NCBI GenBank assembly: GCA_020443325.1
Contig: JAGRIK010000013.1
Coordinates: 1 to 52,701, forward strand
DNA: 52,701 nucleotides
Direction: 5' to 3'
Origin: Halioglobus sp.
GTDB taxonomy: Bacteria; Pseudomonadota; Gammaproteobacteria; Pseudomonadales; Halieaceae
Below are positions 43,941-52,701 of the stretch, in pieces (the first letter of the stretch is position 1; each line of letters begins with the position of its first letter). The notes beneath the pieces are model-generated. The model was not told where the DNA came from, did not search any database, and saw nothing but the letters and a program-made list of their open reading frames with translations. Position numbers and translations under genes: made by a program.

Positions 43941-45310
43941 TGCGCGACCAGGTCGCACTCCATCGCTACCTGCAAAGGCACACGGAACCGGGCCTACCCG
44001 TATACTCGTTTACGCGACCACATTGGCAGCGGGTACTGGTGATACCCGCCTACCGGGAAGCGCCCGCCCTGCTGGAACAACTGGCCCGAGTACCACCGGG
44101 CGCGGGTTCTACCCTGGTCATCCTGGTGTTGAATCGCCCGGACTCGGACAGCGACCCGCTGGCCAACGCCGATTTACGCGACGCAGTGGCGCAGTCAGGC
44201 CTGCCTCAGGCGACACGCGACTCGGTCTCTGTATATTGCCTCAACCCGACCACCGACCTGTACCTGTACGATCTGGAAATGCTGAGCGGCCCAACGGCCC
44301 AGTCACAGGGTGTCGGCCTGGCGCGCAAAACCGGGTGTGACCTGGCGTTGCATTGGAAGCAAGCAGGCGGTATCGGTGGCGAGTGGCTGTACAGCACGGA
44401 TGCCGATGCAATACTGCCTCAGGATTTCTTTGCGCAACTCGATGATGCACTCCCAGGCGCTGTCGCCGCCGTGTTCCCGTTTCGCCACATGCCCGGCGCC
44501 GACAAGGCCTGCAACACAGCCACAGCACTGTATGAATTGCGCCTGCACCACTACGTGCTCGGTCTGGAATATGCGCGCTCGCCCTACGCTTTCCACACGC
44601 TGGGCAGTGCACTGGCGATACGTTTCGGCGCCTATGCACATGCGCACGGGTTTCCCAAACGCGCGGGCGCAGAGGATTTCTATTTACTCAATAAACTGGC
44701 AAAGCTGGGACCGGTGGCGCATCTGCAGGGCCGCTGTATCGAACTGCAATCGCGGCGCTCCACCCGCGTACCGTTTGGGACTGGCCCGGCAGTAGCCGCA
44801 ATCATGGCAGCCGAAAACCCGCACGATACAGCGCTCTTCTACCACCCGCAGTGCTTCGAGGCGCTGGCGGCAGTGCTCGCCATTCTGCCCGCGCTGGCGG
44901 AGAACCCGGGACAGGACATCGACTCACTGATGCGTGAATTGGGAGAAGTGGAAAAAAGGGGTCAGACCCCAATTTCTGCGGTTACCCGGCAAAAGGCCAC
45001 TGCGGCACTCACTGGGCTGGGCATTGCAGCGGCACTGGACCATTGCCGGCGACAGGCCAACAGCAGCGCACAGTTTAGCCGCCAGTTTCACCAGTGGTTT
45101 GACGGATTTCGTACACTGAAGTTTATCCACGCCCTGCGCGACGGCGGTTTGCCGCTGTGCTCGCTGGCAGAACTGGACGATGTTGAACCGAGCCTATGGC
45201 CCTCGACCCGGGAAGCAGACCTGGGGTCTGACCCCGACTACTCTGACCCCAATTCCTCAAAGGTAGAAGCGTTGCGCCAGGCGGTACGCGACCACTGGCA
45301 CTGGCGTTGA
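43940..45310 (+). CDS. GT2-like glycosyltransferase family protein
   Basis: 456 residues. A GT-A type fold is suggested by VLVIPAYREAPALLEQLARV, the acidic DXD-type motif YSTDADAILPQDFF, and RAGAEDFYLLNKLAKLGPVA with an acceptor-side acidic pair. The C-terminal third (from about 330) is low in recognisable features and contains EKRGQTPISAVT and ADLGSDPDYSDPNSS, which are encoded by GGGGTC-type palindromes. Function and substrate are unknown. The start overlaps the miaE stop by one base. No close named relative is recognised. Confidence 0.75.
   Translation: MRDQVALHRYLQRHTEPGLPVYSFTRPHWQRVLVIPAYREAPALLEQLARVPPGAGSTLVILVLNRPDSDSDPLANADLRDAVAQSGLPQATRDSVSVYCLNPTTDLYLYDLEMLSGPTAQSQGVGLARKTGCDLALHWKQAGGIGGEWLYSTDADAILPQDFFAQLDDALPGAVAAVFPFRHMPGADKACNTATALYELRLHHYVLGLEYARSPYAFHTLGSALAIRFGAYAHAHGFPKRAGAEDFYLLNKLAKLGPVAHLQGRCIELQSRRSTRVPFGTGPAVAAIMAAENPHDTALFYHPQCFEALAAVLAILPALAENPGQDIDSLMRELGEVEKRGQTPISAVTRQKATAALTGLGIAAALDHCRRQANSSAQFSRQFHQWFDGFRTLKFIHALRDGGLPLCSLAELDDVEPSLWPSTREADLGSDPDYSDPNSSKVEALRQAVRDHWHWR
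44958..45254. repeat. Short GGGGTC palindromes within a coding region
   Basis: GGGGTCAGACCCC at 44958-44970 and GGGGTCTGACCCC at 45223-45235 are perfect 13-base palindromes. A half copy, TGACCCCAATT (from 45244), follows the second, and the first is also followed by AATT. They encode GQTP and GSDP segments in frame. The pattern resembles dispersed REP-like motifs common in marine bacteria. Confidence 0.7.
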
Positions 45311-45344
45311 ATGCCAGGGCACCTCTGGATAATGCGCTGAAGCC

Positions 45345-46718
45345 CTAGAGGCTCAGCTGGCGGATATCGCTGAGCAGGCTTACCAGCTGCGTGAGAAATC
45401 GCCCGCCGTCACCGCCATTCACAACCCGGTGATCATAGGACAGCGACAACGGCAGCAGCGTGCGCGGCACAAATTCAGAGCCGTTCCAGACCGGCTTAGT
45501 CGCCGCATTCGAGACCCCCAGAATGGCCACCTCCGGGGTGTTCACAATGGGTGTAAAACCCTGGCCGCCGATATTGCCCAGGCTGGAGACCGTGAAACTG
45601 CCGCCCTGCATTTCTGCTGGACCCAGCTTGCGCTCCCGAGCCTTGTCGGCCAGTTCCACAATTTCCCCGGCCAGTTCCCAGATCGTTTTACGGTCGACAT
45701 CGCGAATCACCGGCACCATCAGCCCTGCCGGGGTATCCACGGCCATACCGATGTGTATGTATTGCTTGTAGACCAGGTCCTCGCCACCTCGCGCCAGCGA
45801 ACTGTTGAGCTTTGGATTGTCGCGCAACGCCACCGCACACGCCTTGAGTATAAAAGGCAGGGGTGAGAGCCGGGTTTCACGGCGCTCGGCCTCGCGCTTG
45901 AGTGTGGCCCTGAACTCCTGCAGATCCGTAATATCGGCTTCATCGAACTGCGTGACGTGGGGCACGTTGAGCCAGCTGCGCTGCATATTCGCGGCCGTGA
46001 GTTTGTCCAGCTTGCTGCGCTGGGTGACCTCGACGTCACCGAATTTGCCAAAGTCGATTTCCGGCACAGCGGGCAGGCCCGCGCCTCCGGCAGTTGCGAC
46101 GGGCGTTGCCGACATCACTTTCTTCACATGGTGCTGCAGGTCTTCCTTGAGGATTCGACCCTGCGGTCCGCTGCCCTGGACCTGCCCCAACTCTACACCC
46201 AATTCGCGAGCCAGTTTGCGAACTGCCGGGCCAGCATACACCGCCGCGGAGCCCTCCCCGGATGCGTCGCTCGCAACTTGCTGTGCCGGCGTCTCAACAG
46301 TCGTAGCTTGCGCTGGCTCGACAACGTCCAGTTTCGCTGACGGCGGGGGGGCGACGGCAACTGCATCACCTCCAGTCGGCCCGGCTTCGCTCGCAGATCC
46401 GGATTGGTCATCCGCCTCTGTCTCAGCCGTTTCTTCCACTGGCATCTCAGGCTTTGCAGCTTCCGCATCCGCCGCATCGCCTGCCACCTCGATCCTCACT
46501 ATCGGCGCGCCCTCCGCCAGCTGGTCACCTTCCGCTACCAGCAATTCGACCACTGTTCCGGCCAGCGTCGAGGGAATCTCCATCGAGGCCTTGTCCGATT
46601 CCAGCACGATGAGGCTCTGGTCCAGCTTCACCAGATCGCCCACCGCTACCAATAGCTCTATAACTTCAGCACCTTCGGCACCGCCAATATCGGGGACTGT
46701 GACTTGTTCTACCGGCAC
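45345..46718 (-). CDS. aceF: Pyruvate dehydrogenase E2, dihydrolipoyl acetyltransferase
   Basis: 457 residues. One N-terminal lipoyl domain (1-75) with the lipoylated Lys43 in VLESDKASMEIPS. An Ala/Pro/Glu linker follows (about 80-155). The E1/E3-binding domain is about 160-197 (GPAVRKLARELGVELGQVQG, GRILKEDLQHHV). The catalytic core ends with SLSYDHRVVNGGDGGRFL, where His is the catalytic residue; the usual Asp is Asn (HRVVNGG), a variant also seen in other PDH E2s. E. coli has three lipoyl domains. It follows aceE by 31 bases. No lpd (E3) gene is in the window. Confidence 0.96.
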   Translation of the reverse strand: MPVEQVTVPDIGGAEGAEVIELLVAVGDLVKLDQSLIVLESDKASMEIPSTLAGTVVELLVAEGDQLAEGAPIVRIEVAGDAADAEAAKPEMPVEETAETEADDQSGSASEAGPTGGDAVAVAPPPSAKLDVVEPAQATTVETPAQQVASDASGEGSAAVYAGPAVRKLARELGVELGQVQGSGPQGRILKEDLQHHVKKVMSATPVATAGGAGLPAVPEIDFGKFGDVEVTQRSKLDKLTAANMQRSWLNVPHVTQFDEADITDLQEFRATLKREAERRETRLSPLPFILKACAVALRDNPKLNSSLARGGEDLVYKQYIHIGMAVDTPAGLMVPVIRDVDRKTIWELAGEIVELADKARERKLGPAEMQGGSFTVSSLGNIGGQGFTPIVNTPEVAILGVSNAATKPVWNGSEFVPRTLLPLSLSYDHRVVNGGDGGRFLTQLVSLLSDIRQLSL

Positions 46719-46749
46719 GTTATTTTCCTTTTGTCGAATTGTTATCTGT

Positions 46750-49401
46750 CTAAACCGTCAGGGGGTTGGCTTTTTCCGTATCTACACCCAGCGCGCCGAT
46801 GGCCCTTGTCACAAGCGAATGCTCAACCTGCCCCTCATCCGCCAGGGCTTTGAGCGCGGCGACGACAATGTAATTGCGGCTTACCTCGAAGAATTCACGC
46901 AAGCTGGCGCGCGTATCCGAGCGACCGAACCCATCGGTTCCCAGCACGGTGTAGCGCGCGGGTACAAACGCGCGGATCTGGTCGGCGTACAGTTTCACGT
47001 AGTCTGTTGCGGCGATGACCGGCCCGCCCGCGTCCTGCAGGAGCTGCGTGACATAGGGAACGCGCTGTTCCTCCTCGGGATGGACCAGGTTCCAGCGCTG
47101 CACCTCCTGGCCCTCGCGTTGCAATTCGTTGACACTGGTGAGGCTCCAGACATCTGCCGCCACCTGGTAATCGCTCTCCAGTATTACAGCAGCCGCCTCA
47201 ACCTCACGCAGGATAGTGCCGCCTCCGAGCAACTGGACGCGCAGTTTCAGGTCGGCACTGGAGGCCTTCAATCGATACATGCCCCGGATGATGCCCTCTT
47301 CCACACCCTGCGGCATTTCCGGCTGCACGTAGTTCTCGTTCATCGTGGTGATGTAGTAAAAGCGGTTCTCGCCCTCGTGGTACATCCGCCGCAGGCCGTC
47401 CTGGATAATCACTGCCAGTTCATAGGCATACGCGGGGTCGTAGCTTACGCAGTTGGGAATCGTCCCCGCCATCAGGTGACTGTGGCCGTCCTGGTGTTGC
47501 AGGCCCTCTCCGTTCAGCGTGGTCCGCCCTGCCGTTGCCCCAATCAGGAATCCGCGCGCCTGGCTGTCACCCGCCGCCCAGGCGAGATCGCCGATGCGCT
47601 GGAAACCGAACATGGAATAAAAAATGTAGAACGGCACCATCGGGAAGCCGCTGGTGCTATAGGAGGTTGCGGCAGCCAGCCACGCCGAGAAAGCGCCCGC
47701 CTCATTGATCCCCTCTTCGAGAATCTGCCCCTTGATATCCTCCTTGTAAAACATCATCTGGCCCGCGTCCTGCGGCGTGTAACGCTGGCCTACCGATGAG
47801 TAGATACCCAGTTGGCGGAACATACCTTCCATACCAAACGTGCGGGCTTCATCCGGCACAATCGGCACTACTCGCTCTCCCAGGTCCGCATCCTTCACCA
47901 GGCTGGACAGAATGCGCACAAACGCCATCGTGGTAGACACTTTGCGATCGCCACTGCTCTTGAGCTGGTTCCCGAACGCGGTAAGCGGCGGCGTCTCCAG
48001 TAACGCCATCTCAGTGCGGCGCTTCGGTAACGGCCCACCCAGCGCCGCCCGGCGCTCGCGCATATAACGCATCTCCGCGCTATCGGGCGGTGGCCGGTAA
48101 TAGGGGACGCTTTCCAGATCCTTGTCATTGATAGGAATATCAAAGCGATCGCGAAACGCTTTAAGGCTTTCCATATCGAGTTTTTTCAGCGAGTGTGTCT
48201 CATTGTGTGCTTCGCCTGAGCCGCCCGTGCCGTAACCCTTCACTGTCATCGCCAGGATTGCGGTGGGGCGCTCGTGCTCCTCGACAGCGGCGGCGTAAGC
48301 GGCGTAGACCTTATAGGGATCGTGCCCTCCGCGGTTGAGGTACATGATGTCCTCATCCGACAGGTCGGCGACCAGCTCCAGCAGCTCGGGGTACTTGCCG
48401 AAAAAGTGTTCACGCGTATACGCGCCGCCATTGTATTTGTAATTCTGCAGCTCGCCGTCGCAGACCTCATCCATGCGTTTTTGCAGCAGGCCGGTCTTGT
48501 CTTTTTCCAGCAGGCGATCCCACTTGCGACCCCAGATCACCTTGATCACGTTCCAGCCCGCACCGCGAAATATACCCTCCAGTTCCTGGATGATCTTGCC
48601 GTTGCCCCGCACGGGGCCGTCCAGGCGCTGCAGGTTGCAGTTGATCACGAAATTGAGATTGCCCATCCCCTCGCGGCCCGCCAGCGAGATCGCGCCCAGT
48701 GATTCGGGCTCGTCGCACTCGCCGTCGCCCATAAAACACCAGACCTCGCGATCGCCGTGATCGATCAGCCCGCGATCCTGCTGGTACCTCATAACCCGCG
48801 CCTGGTAAATCGCCTGGATCGGGCCGAGACCCATCGACACGGTGGGGAACTGCCAGTAGTCGGGCATCAACCAGGGGTGTGGATAGGATGACAGCCCCCC
48901 GCCTTTGACCTCCCGGCGGAAGTTGTCCAGTTGCGCTTCGTCAAAGCGCCCTTCGAGGAATGAACGCGCATACATGCCAGGCGCGCTGTGCCCCTGGTAA
49001 AACACAATGTCGCCGGGATGGCCATCGTCGGTGCCACGGAAAAAGTGATTGAAGCCGACGTCATACAGTGTCGCGCTGGACGAGAAACTCGAGATATGAC
49101 CACCCAGCCCCTCGTCGTTGTCATTGCCGCGCATCACCATGGCCAACGCGTTCCAGCGCACCAGCGAGCGCACCCTGCGCTCCATGAAAATATCCCCGGG
49201 CAGTGTCTTTTCTTCGGAGGGCGCTATCGTGTTGGAGAACGGTGTGGTGGTGGCAGCCGGCAAGCGCAGGCGCGAATCGATCGCGTGCTTGGCCAGTTCC
49301 AGCAGCAGGAAGGAGGCGCGCTCCGGACCCTCGTGTTTTACCACGTCATCCAGTGCGTCCAGCCACTCGCGGGTCTCCAGGGGGTTTGAATCTTCCTTCA
49401 T
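46750..49401 (-). CDS. aceE: Pyruvate dehydrogenase E1 (AceE type, homodimeric)
   Basis: 883 residues, the normal length for the single-chain E1. It decarboxylates pyruvate and acetylates the lipoyl group on AceF, giving acetyl-CoA. Signatures are RSLVRWNALAMVMRGN at the start, GDIVFYQGHSAPGMYARSFL, SSYPHPWLMPDYWQFPTVSM, the thiamine diphosphate motif MGDGECDEPESLGAISLAGR (GDG to N) and KGYGTGGSGEAHNETHSLKK. AGGAG is about 11 bases before the ATG. It is the first gene of the aceEF unit, with two palindromic sites in its 5' region that probably bind its regulator. Confidence 0.97.
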   Translation of the reverse strand: MKEDSNPLETREWLDALDDVVKHEGPERASFLLLELAKHAIDSRLRLPAATTTPFSNTIAPSEEKTLPGDIFMERRVRSLVRWNALAMVMRGNDNDEGLGGHISSFSSSATLYDVGFNHFFRGTDDGHPGDIVFYQGHSAPGMYARSFLEGRFDEAQLDNFRREVKGGGLSSYPHPWLMPDYWQFPTVSMGLGPIQAIYQARVMRYQQDRGLIDHGDREVWCFMGDGECDEPESLGAISLAGREGMGNLNFVINCNLQRLDGPVRGNGKIIQELEGIFRGAGWNVIKVIWGRKWDRLLEKDKTGLLQKRMDEVCDGELQNYKYNGGAYTREHFFGKYPELLELVADLSDEDIMYLNRGGHDPYKVYAAYAAAVEEHERPTAILAMTVKGYGTGGSGEAHNETHSLKKLDMESLKAFRDRFDIPINDKDLESVPYYRPPPDSAEMRYMRERRAALGGPLPKRRTEMALLETPPLTAFGNQLKSSGDRKVSTTMAFVRILSSLVKDADLGERVVPIVPDEARTFGMEGMFRQLGIYSSVGQRYTPQDAGQMMFYKEDIKGQILEEGINEAGAFSAWLAAATSYSTSGFPMVPFYIFYSMFGFQRIGDLAWAAGDSQARGFLIGATAGRTTLNGEGLQHQDGHSHLMAGTIPNCVSYDPAYAYELAVIIQDGLRRMYHEGENRFYYITTMNENYVQPEMPQGVEEGIIRGMYRLKASSADLKLRVQLLGGGTILREVEAAAVILESDYQVAADVWSLTSVNELQREGQEVQRWNLVHPEEEQRVPYVTQLLQDAGGPVIAATDYVKLYADQIRAFVPARYTVLGTDGFGRSDTRASLREFFEVSRNYIVVAALKALADEGQVEHSLVTRAIGALGVDTEKANPLTV

Positions 49402-49454
49402 GCCAACGCTTGCTCCTGTGAATTCAGCAGGGGTAGGAATTGAGTCGCATACAA

Positions 49455-49471
49455 AATTCCAAATTAGAACT
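49455..49471. promoter_or_regulatory. aceE-proximal palindromic site
   Basis: AATTCCAAATTAGAACT matches the upstream site (49596-49612) at 15 of 17 positions and is a weaker palindrome. It lies about 54 bases before the aceE ATG, within the probable leader or promoter. It does not match the E. coli PdhR consensus as I know it. Confidence 0.55.
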
Positions 49472-49595
49472 TAACTGATATTATGGAAAAGCCTTATCCG
49501 GCGGGCACTTTTCGCTGCTCCTGCAACACGTAATTGAGAAAAGTGCGGCCTGGCCAGATGGGGATACTACGCGAGCGGGCAATACAAATCTATTT

Positions 49596-49612
49596 AGTTC
49601 TAAATTAGAACT
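49596..49612. promoter_or_regulatory. aceE-distal perfect palindromic site
   Basis: AGTTCTAAATTAGAACT is a perfect 17-base palindrome (eight-base arms around one central base). Centre-to-centre distance to the proximal site is 141 bases, which would suit looping by one regulator. It is likely the operator of a dehydrogenase-complex regulator not in this window. Confidence 0.6.
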
Positions 49613-49728
49613 ATAAGATTGGTAGTAATAAGTCCACTTGCCTGCGGCTCGCAGGCAGACCTGGGTCGCGCCGCGGCGACCAGGTTCGCCCGCAGCGGCC
49701 AGTACCGACCGCTGACACCGGCGTGTGA

Positions 49729-52590
49729 TTACTCAATAGTGTAGGTCGCATGCCCGCGCTTGATCGCCTCGGCAGAGTCGTACACTTGCGTGCCTTTTTG
49801 CGGCGGGGTCTTCCACTTGCCGGGCGCTACGACCCGCAACGAGTGGCGCTGCTGGAGGAAAACCCGCTCGTAATAAGCTTTCCACGCCGGCAACGTCAAC
49901 GCCTCCACGGCATCGGCCAGTGACTGGCGGCTATCGAACCCCCATTCCTTGCGTGCGATTGACTGCCAGTAGAACTCAGCGCGTTCATTCAGGTTCTTGT
50001 CCGGGCGCACTATATCGCTGATCAAGGCCGCCTTATGCCGCTCGAACTGCGCCTCATCCAGTGCGGGCTCAACGCCCAGCATGAAGGCCTGCATCGCGTC
50101 GATCACCGCGTTCGCGTCCGCTACCGGTGACTGCACCAGCATCACCAGCCCGGGGACATCCCCCTTGGCGTAGTCGTACGTACCCACCACATAGCCGAGT
50201 TGTTGCTCAGTGCGCAACTCCTGGAAGAAACCCGATGTCATGATCTGCGCCGTCAGCGCTGTCGCAGCCCTGTCGCGCCACGTATCGCCTGCACCCTGCA
50301 GGTACCAGGCAACCACCGAGTCGTCATGCGGCACGTCCACCCGGTATTCCAGCGACTCGCCGGCAGCCAGTTTCAGCAACTTGCGGTCCGCCAGGGGAGG
50401 CGCCGGTTCGCTGCTTACAACATTCGCCAGCAGCGCAGACAACTGCTCGACCTCCGCAGGGTTGTAGTTGCCGTAGACCAGTACTTCGGCCGTCGCACCC
50501 TCCCAGAACTTCTCTATATAGTCATCAAGCTGGCGCAGATTGACCTTCTCCAGCGCAGCGATCAATACCGGCTCACCCCACTCCCCATACACAAGCGCTT
50601 CGTTCAGGTCATCGACAACCTGGCTGCTGGGGCGTTTGGCCACGGAGTTCTGCAGACTGCGGATCATGTCACTGCGAATATCCTCAAAACGCTGCTGGCG
50701 GAAGGCCGGGTGGACGATGCTGCCCAGCAAACGCTGCAACAACAGTTCCTGCTTATCGTTGTAGCCACTCACCCGCAAACTGATACCCTGGCTGTTTTTG
50801 TAGATATCGAAACTCATTCCAGCGAGGTGGGCCGGATAGGCGAACTCGTTGAACAGGTCGTTGAGCATGGCAGTATAAAGCGCCACCTGCACAGCCTGCT
50901 CGGCGCTGTCTCCCACCTCGGGCGAACGAAAGTTGATATAGGTAGCCCCGCGGGGCACCCTGAACTCGTCGTCCGGCATAAACCATATTTTCTGCCTGTC
51001 CGTATCCAGCGCGACCTGCGGAATCGCCGGCATGGGCTGCGGCAATTCCTGTAATGTGACATCCTCGGCGATAAATTCATTCGGTGCGGGAAGGTGCATC
51101 GCCTTCGAGGCGGGTTCATCGTCGCTGCCCGTGACGCGCCGGATGTCCAGGGGTTTTTTCGAATACGGCACCCCGTAGTATTGCGACAGCTGATCGCCCT
51201 CCACCGCCGCATCGTTGAGCGTCACCAGCGCATTCTCCGGCCTTATCTGCTGCAACAGTTCCGCCAGGATCGCGTCGTCATAGCGGTCCATCATGTAAGG
51301 GCCGCGAAGAATATCCCTGGGCGCGTAGAATTGCATGCCGCTGGCCAGTGCACTGACATAGCCCATCGGGCTGGCCTGCTCGCGAAAACGAAAGCTGAGT
51401 TCTCCCAGGCGCGACTGCTCGTCGTAAAGCCAACGCTGTGGACCCTCGGCACGCAACATATCCACATAAGAAAAGAGTAACTGGAGCACGCGGTCAGGAT
51501 CCGCCGCGCCCTTTTCCGTCAACGCTACCTGGACGCTGAACAGGGCCCCGCCCGGCCAGGACAGGCCATCACCCGCCGCCAGTCCCTGGGCCAACCCCTC
51601 CGCCTTCAGGCGGGAGAGCAGGCTGCCCTCCCCCTCGTGCCCGATGAGATTCCCCAGATAGGACTGCGGATTGACGCGATACTGGTTACGGTAGTCAGGA
51701 ATCGGGAAGGAAACATCCAGTTGCTGCTGTGTCGCCAGCGGTTGCACCTCTACGAACAGCGGCAACTGCCCCGGCTCAAACAAGGGCGCCTTGATGGTCT
51801 TGCGCTTATAGGAATGATTGGGCACCTGGCTGAACAGGGGTCGCGTCAGCGCCTCCAGTTCATCCAGCGACTGCGACCCCAACACCACCAGGCGCATGAT
51901 GTTGGCAGAGTAGTAGGTGTTGTAGAACTGAATCAGTTCGTCGCGAATCTCGGAATCGGGGCGGTCTTCCAGCGTCTGCAGCGAGCCCACGGTAAACTGG
52001 CTGTAGGGATGATCCTGGTTAATAACTTCCTGCAACACATCCAGCCCGCGGCGATCATCGCTCTTCAGGCCCATCTGGTACTCGGCTTCCACCGCATTTT
52101 TTTCACGGTCGACATACTGCGCGTCGAACAGCGGGGAGATAAAAAACTGTGCAAATCGATCCAGTGCCACAGGCAGACTCGCGGCATTAATATCGAAGAA
52201 GTAGTTGGTGTTCTCAAAACTGGTGTAGGCGTTGCGGGTTCCGCCATGTTCGGTAACAAAGCGCTCGTACTCTGCCGCATCGGGATATTTTTCTGTCCCC
52301 AGGAACAGCATATGCTCCAGAAAGTGTGCCAGCCCAGCGCGACCGGGCGGGTTGTCTCCACTCCCCACGAGAACATCCAGTGAGGCGGCGGCTTTCGGTG
52401 TGTCGGGATCGGAGATCAGCAGGACTTCCATCTCGTTATCCAGCGTCAGAAGCCTGTACTGGTAGTCATCGTTAGGACTCTTGACCGGCTGCACATCCGA
52501 TGTCGACGTGGTGACACAGGACACCAGCAACAAAGTGACAAAAAGGCTGAACAGCGGCTTAAAGGCCTGCCGGGGATTGAACACGGACAT
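49729..52590 (-). CDS. M16-family zinc protease, lipoprotein (pitrilysin-like)
   Basis: 953 residues from ATG 52590, which has GGAG six bases upstream; a start at 52602 is also possible. The N-terminus is a lipoprotein signal, LFVTLLLVSCVTTST, with acylated Cys25. The inverted zinc motif HFLEH is at about 89-93 (RAGLAHFLEHMLFLGTEKYP), with EKNAVEAEYQMG supplying the distal Glu ligand. The size, and the M16 domain arrangement of catalytic half followed by inactive half, resemble protease III (PtrA). It is probably periplasmic and membrane attached, cleaving small peptides. It is leftward like aceEF; the 99 bases before it show only the window's edge. Confidence 0.9.
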   Translation of the reverse strand: MSVFNPRQAFKPLFSLFVTLLLVSCVTTSTSDVQPVKSPNDDYQYRLLTLDNEMEVLLISDPDTPKAAASLDVLVGSGDNPPGRAGLAHFLEHMLFLGTEKYPDAAEYERFVTEHGGTRNAYTSFENTNYFFDINAASLPVALDRFAQFFISPLFDAQYVDREKNAVEAEYQMGLKSDDRRGLDVLQEVINQDHPYSQFTVGSLQTLEDRPDSEIRDELIQFYNTYYSANIMRLVVLGSQSLDELEALTRPLFSQVPNHSYKRKTIKAPLFEPGQLPLFVEVQPLATQQQLDVSFPIPDYRNQYRVNPQSYLGNLIGHEGEGSLLSRLKAEGLAQGLAAGDGLSWPGGALFSVQVALTEKGAADPDRVLQLLFSYVDMLRAEGPQRWLYDEQSRLGELSFRFREQASPMGYVSALASGMQFYAPRDILRGPYMMDRYDDAILAELLQQIRPENALVTLNDAAVEGDQLSQYYGVPYSKKPLDIRRVTGSDDEPASKAMHLPAPNEFIAEDVTLQELPQPMPAIPQVALDTDRQKIWFMPDDEFRVPRGATYINFRSPEVGDSAEQAVQVALYTAMLNDLFNEFAYPAHLAGMSFDIYKNSQGISLRVSGYNDKQELLLQRLLGSIVHPAFRQQRFEDIRSDMIRSLQNSVAKRPSSQVVDDLNEALVYGEWGEPVLIAALEKVNLRQLDDYIEKFWEGATAEVLVYGNYNPAEVEQLSALLANVVSSEPAPPLADRKLLKLAAGESLEYRVDVPHDDSVVAWYLQGAGDTWRDRAATALTAQIMTSGFFQELRTEQQLGYVVGTYDYAKGDVPGLVMLVQSPVADANAVIDAMQAFMLGVEPALDEAQFERHKAALISDIVRPDKNLNERAEFYWQSIARKEWGFDSRQSLADAVEALTLPAWKAYYERVFLQQRHSLRVVAPGKWKTPPQKGTQVYDSAEAIKRGHATYTIE

Positions 52591-52701
52591 CTGAAACTCC
52601 ATCGGATTGGTATTAACTGGCGGGCCCCGGGAGTTCCTTCAACTCCGAGGACGGCCAGGCGTTTATTATTGCCTTGATCAACGTCGCCAGTGGTATCGCA
52701 A

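Larger units (their letters stand above)
49402..49728. other. Intergenic region upstream of aceE
   Basis: These 327 bases lie between aceE and the M16 protease gene, both leftward. They hold the two 17-base palindromic sites described next. A further inverted pair, GCACTTTTC/GAAAAGTGC (49505-49513 with 49538-49546), sits between them. The part next to the protease stop (about 49636-49728) is GC-rich with no reading frame; a terminator there is possible but not clear. Confidence 0.6.

Noticed and set aside
45805-47799. 664-codon rightward frame over aceF and aceE
   Set aside because: It is antisense to both pyruvate dehydrogenase genes; the composition (Ser, Ala, Arg) is typical of an antisense shadow in GC-rich DNA.
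1-52701. CRISPR array, tRNA or rRNA genes
   Set aside because: No regularly spaced direct repeats and no tRNA or rRNA signature were seen on reading; a covariance-model search would be needed to exclude small RNAs.

Overview
The window looks like chromosome of a marine gammaproteobacterium. I suggest the Halieaceae/OM60 or a related Cellvibrionales lineage. The reasons are FabV-type enoyl reductase, a PEP-CTERM protein, a pyruvate dehydrogenase E1 of the AceE type, MiaE, and a steroid-ring degradation cluster in Proteobacterial single-operon style. The taxonomic placement is inference and was not tested.

Region 1 (about 1-14,200) is an accessory surface-polysaccharide island. It starts with a decayed IS3-family element, then carries three sulfotransferases, an AlgX/AlgJ-like SGNH protein, three GT4-type and two GT2-type glycosyltransferases. 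One of the GT2 proteins (1137 residues) has five tandem copies of an unrecognised module with a period of about 167 residues. The two rightward blocks (1860-3468 and 8706-9506) are visibly richer in A and T than their leftward neighbours and look like later arrivals. Together the genes suggest a sulfated, possibly acetylated glycan.

Region 2 (about 14,200-30,240, all on the minus strand) is a compact operon for the last two steroid rings (the HIP pathway). Transcription order: fadD3 (HIP-CoA ligase), two overlapping Lrp/AsnC regulators, ipdA, ipdB, ipdC, echA20, fadE31, fadE32/33-like, fadA6, a small exported STN-like protein of unknown role, an Rv3548c-like dehydrogenase, a second non-catalytic-type FadE, fadE30, ipdF and an extra thiolase. 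The likely flow is CoA activation of HIP, reduction of the 5-keto group, beta-oxidation of the propionate side chain, dehydrogenation, hydrolytic opening of rings D and C, and thiolysis. The actinobacterial TetR regulator KstR2 is absent; two Lrp-type proteins sit in its place. A palindrome straddles a good -10 box upstream of fadD3.

Region 3 (30,240-39,430) has a PEP-CTERM protein, a large MscK-type mechanosensitive channel split by an in-frame TAG, a GST-family protein, phosphoenolpyruvate carboxylase and a small exported protein. Region 4 (39,430-45,310) has an apparent fabV, metallo-beta-lactamase-fold hydrolase and acyl-CoA ligase operon, and miaE overlapping a GT2-like gene that carries two perfect GGGGTC-type palindromes in its coding sequence. 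Region 5 (45,345-52,600) has aceE-aceF behind a pair of 17-bp palindromic sites, and an exported M16-family lipoprotein protease.

Two long near-perfect inverted repeats with branched interiors (23,845-23,994 and 39,293-39,405) share a design but not arm sequence; they are among the most unusual non-coding objects here. No tRNA, rRNA or CRISPR array was recognised.
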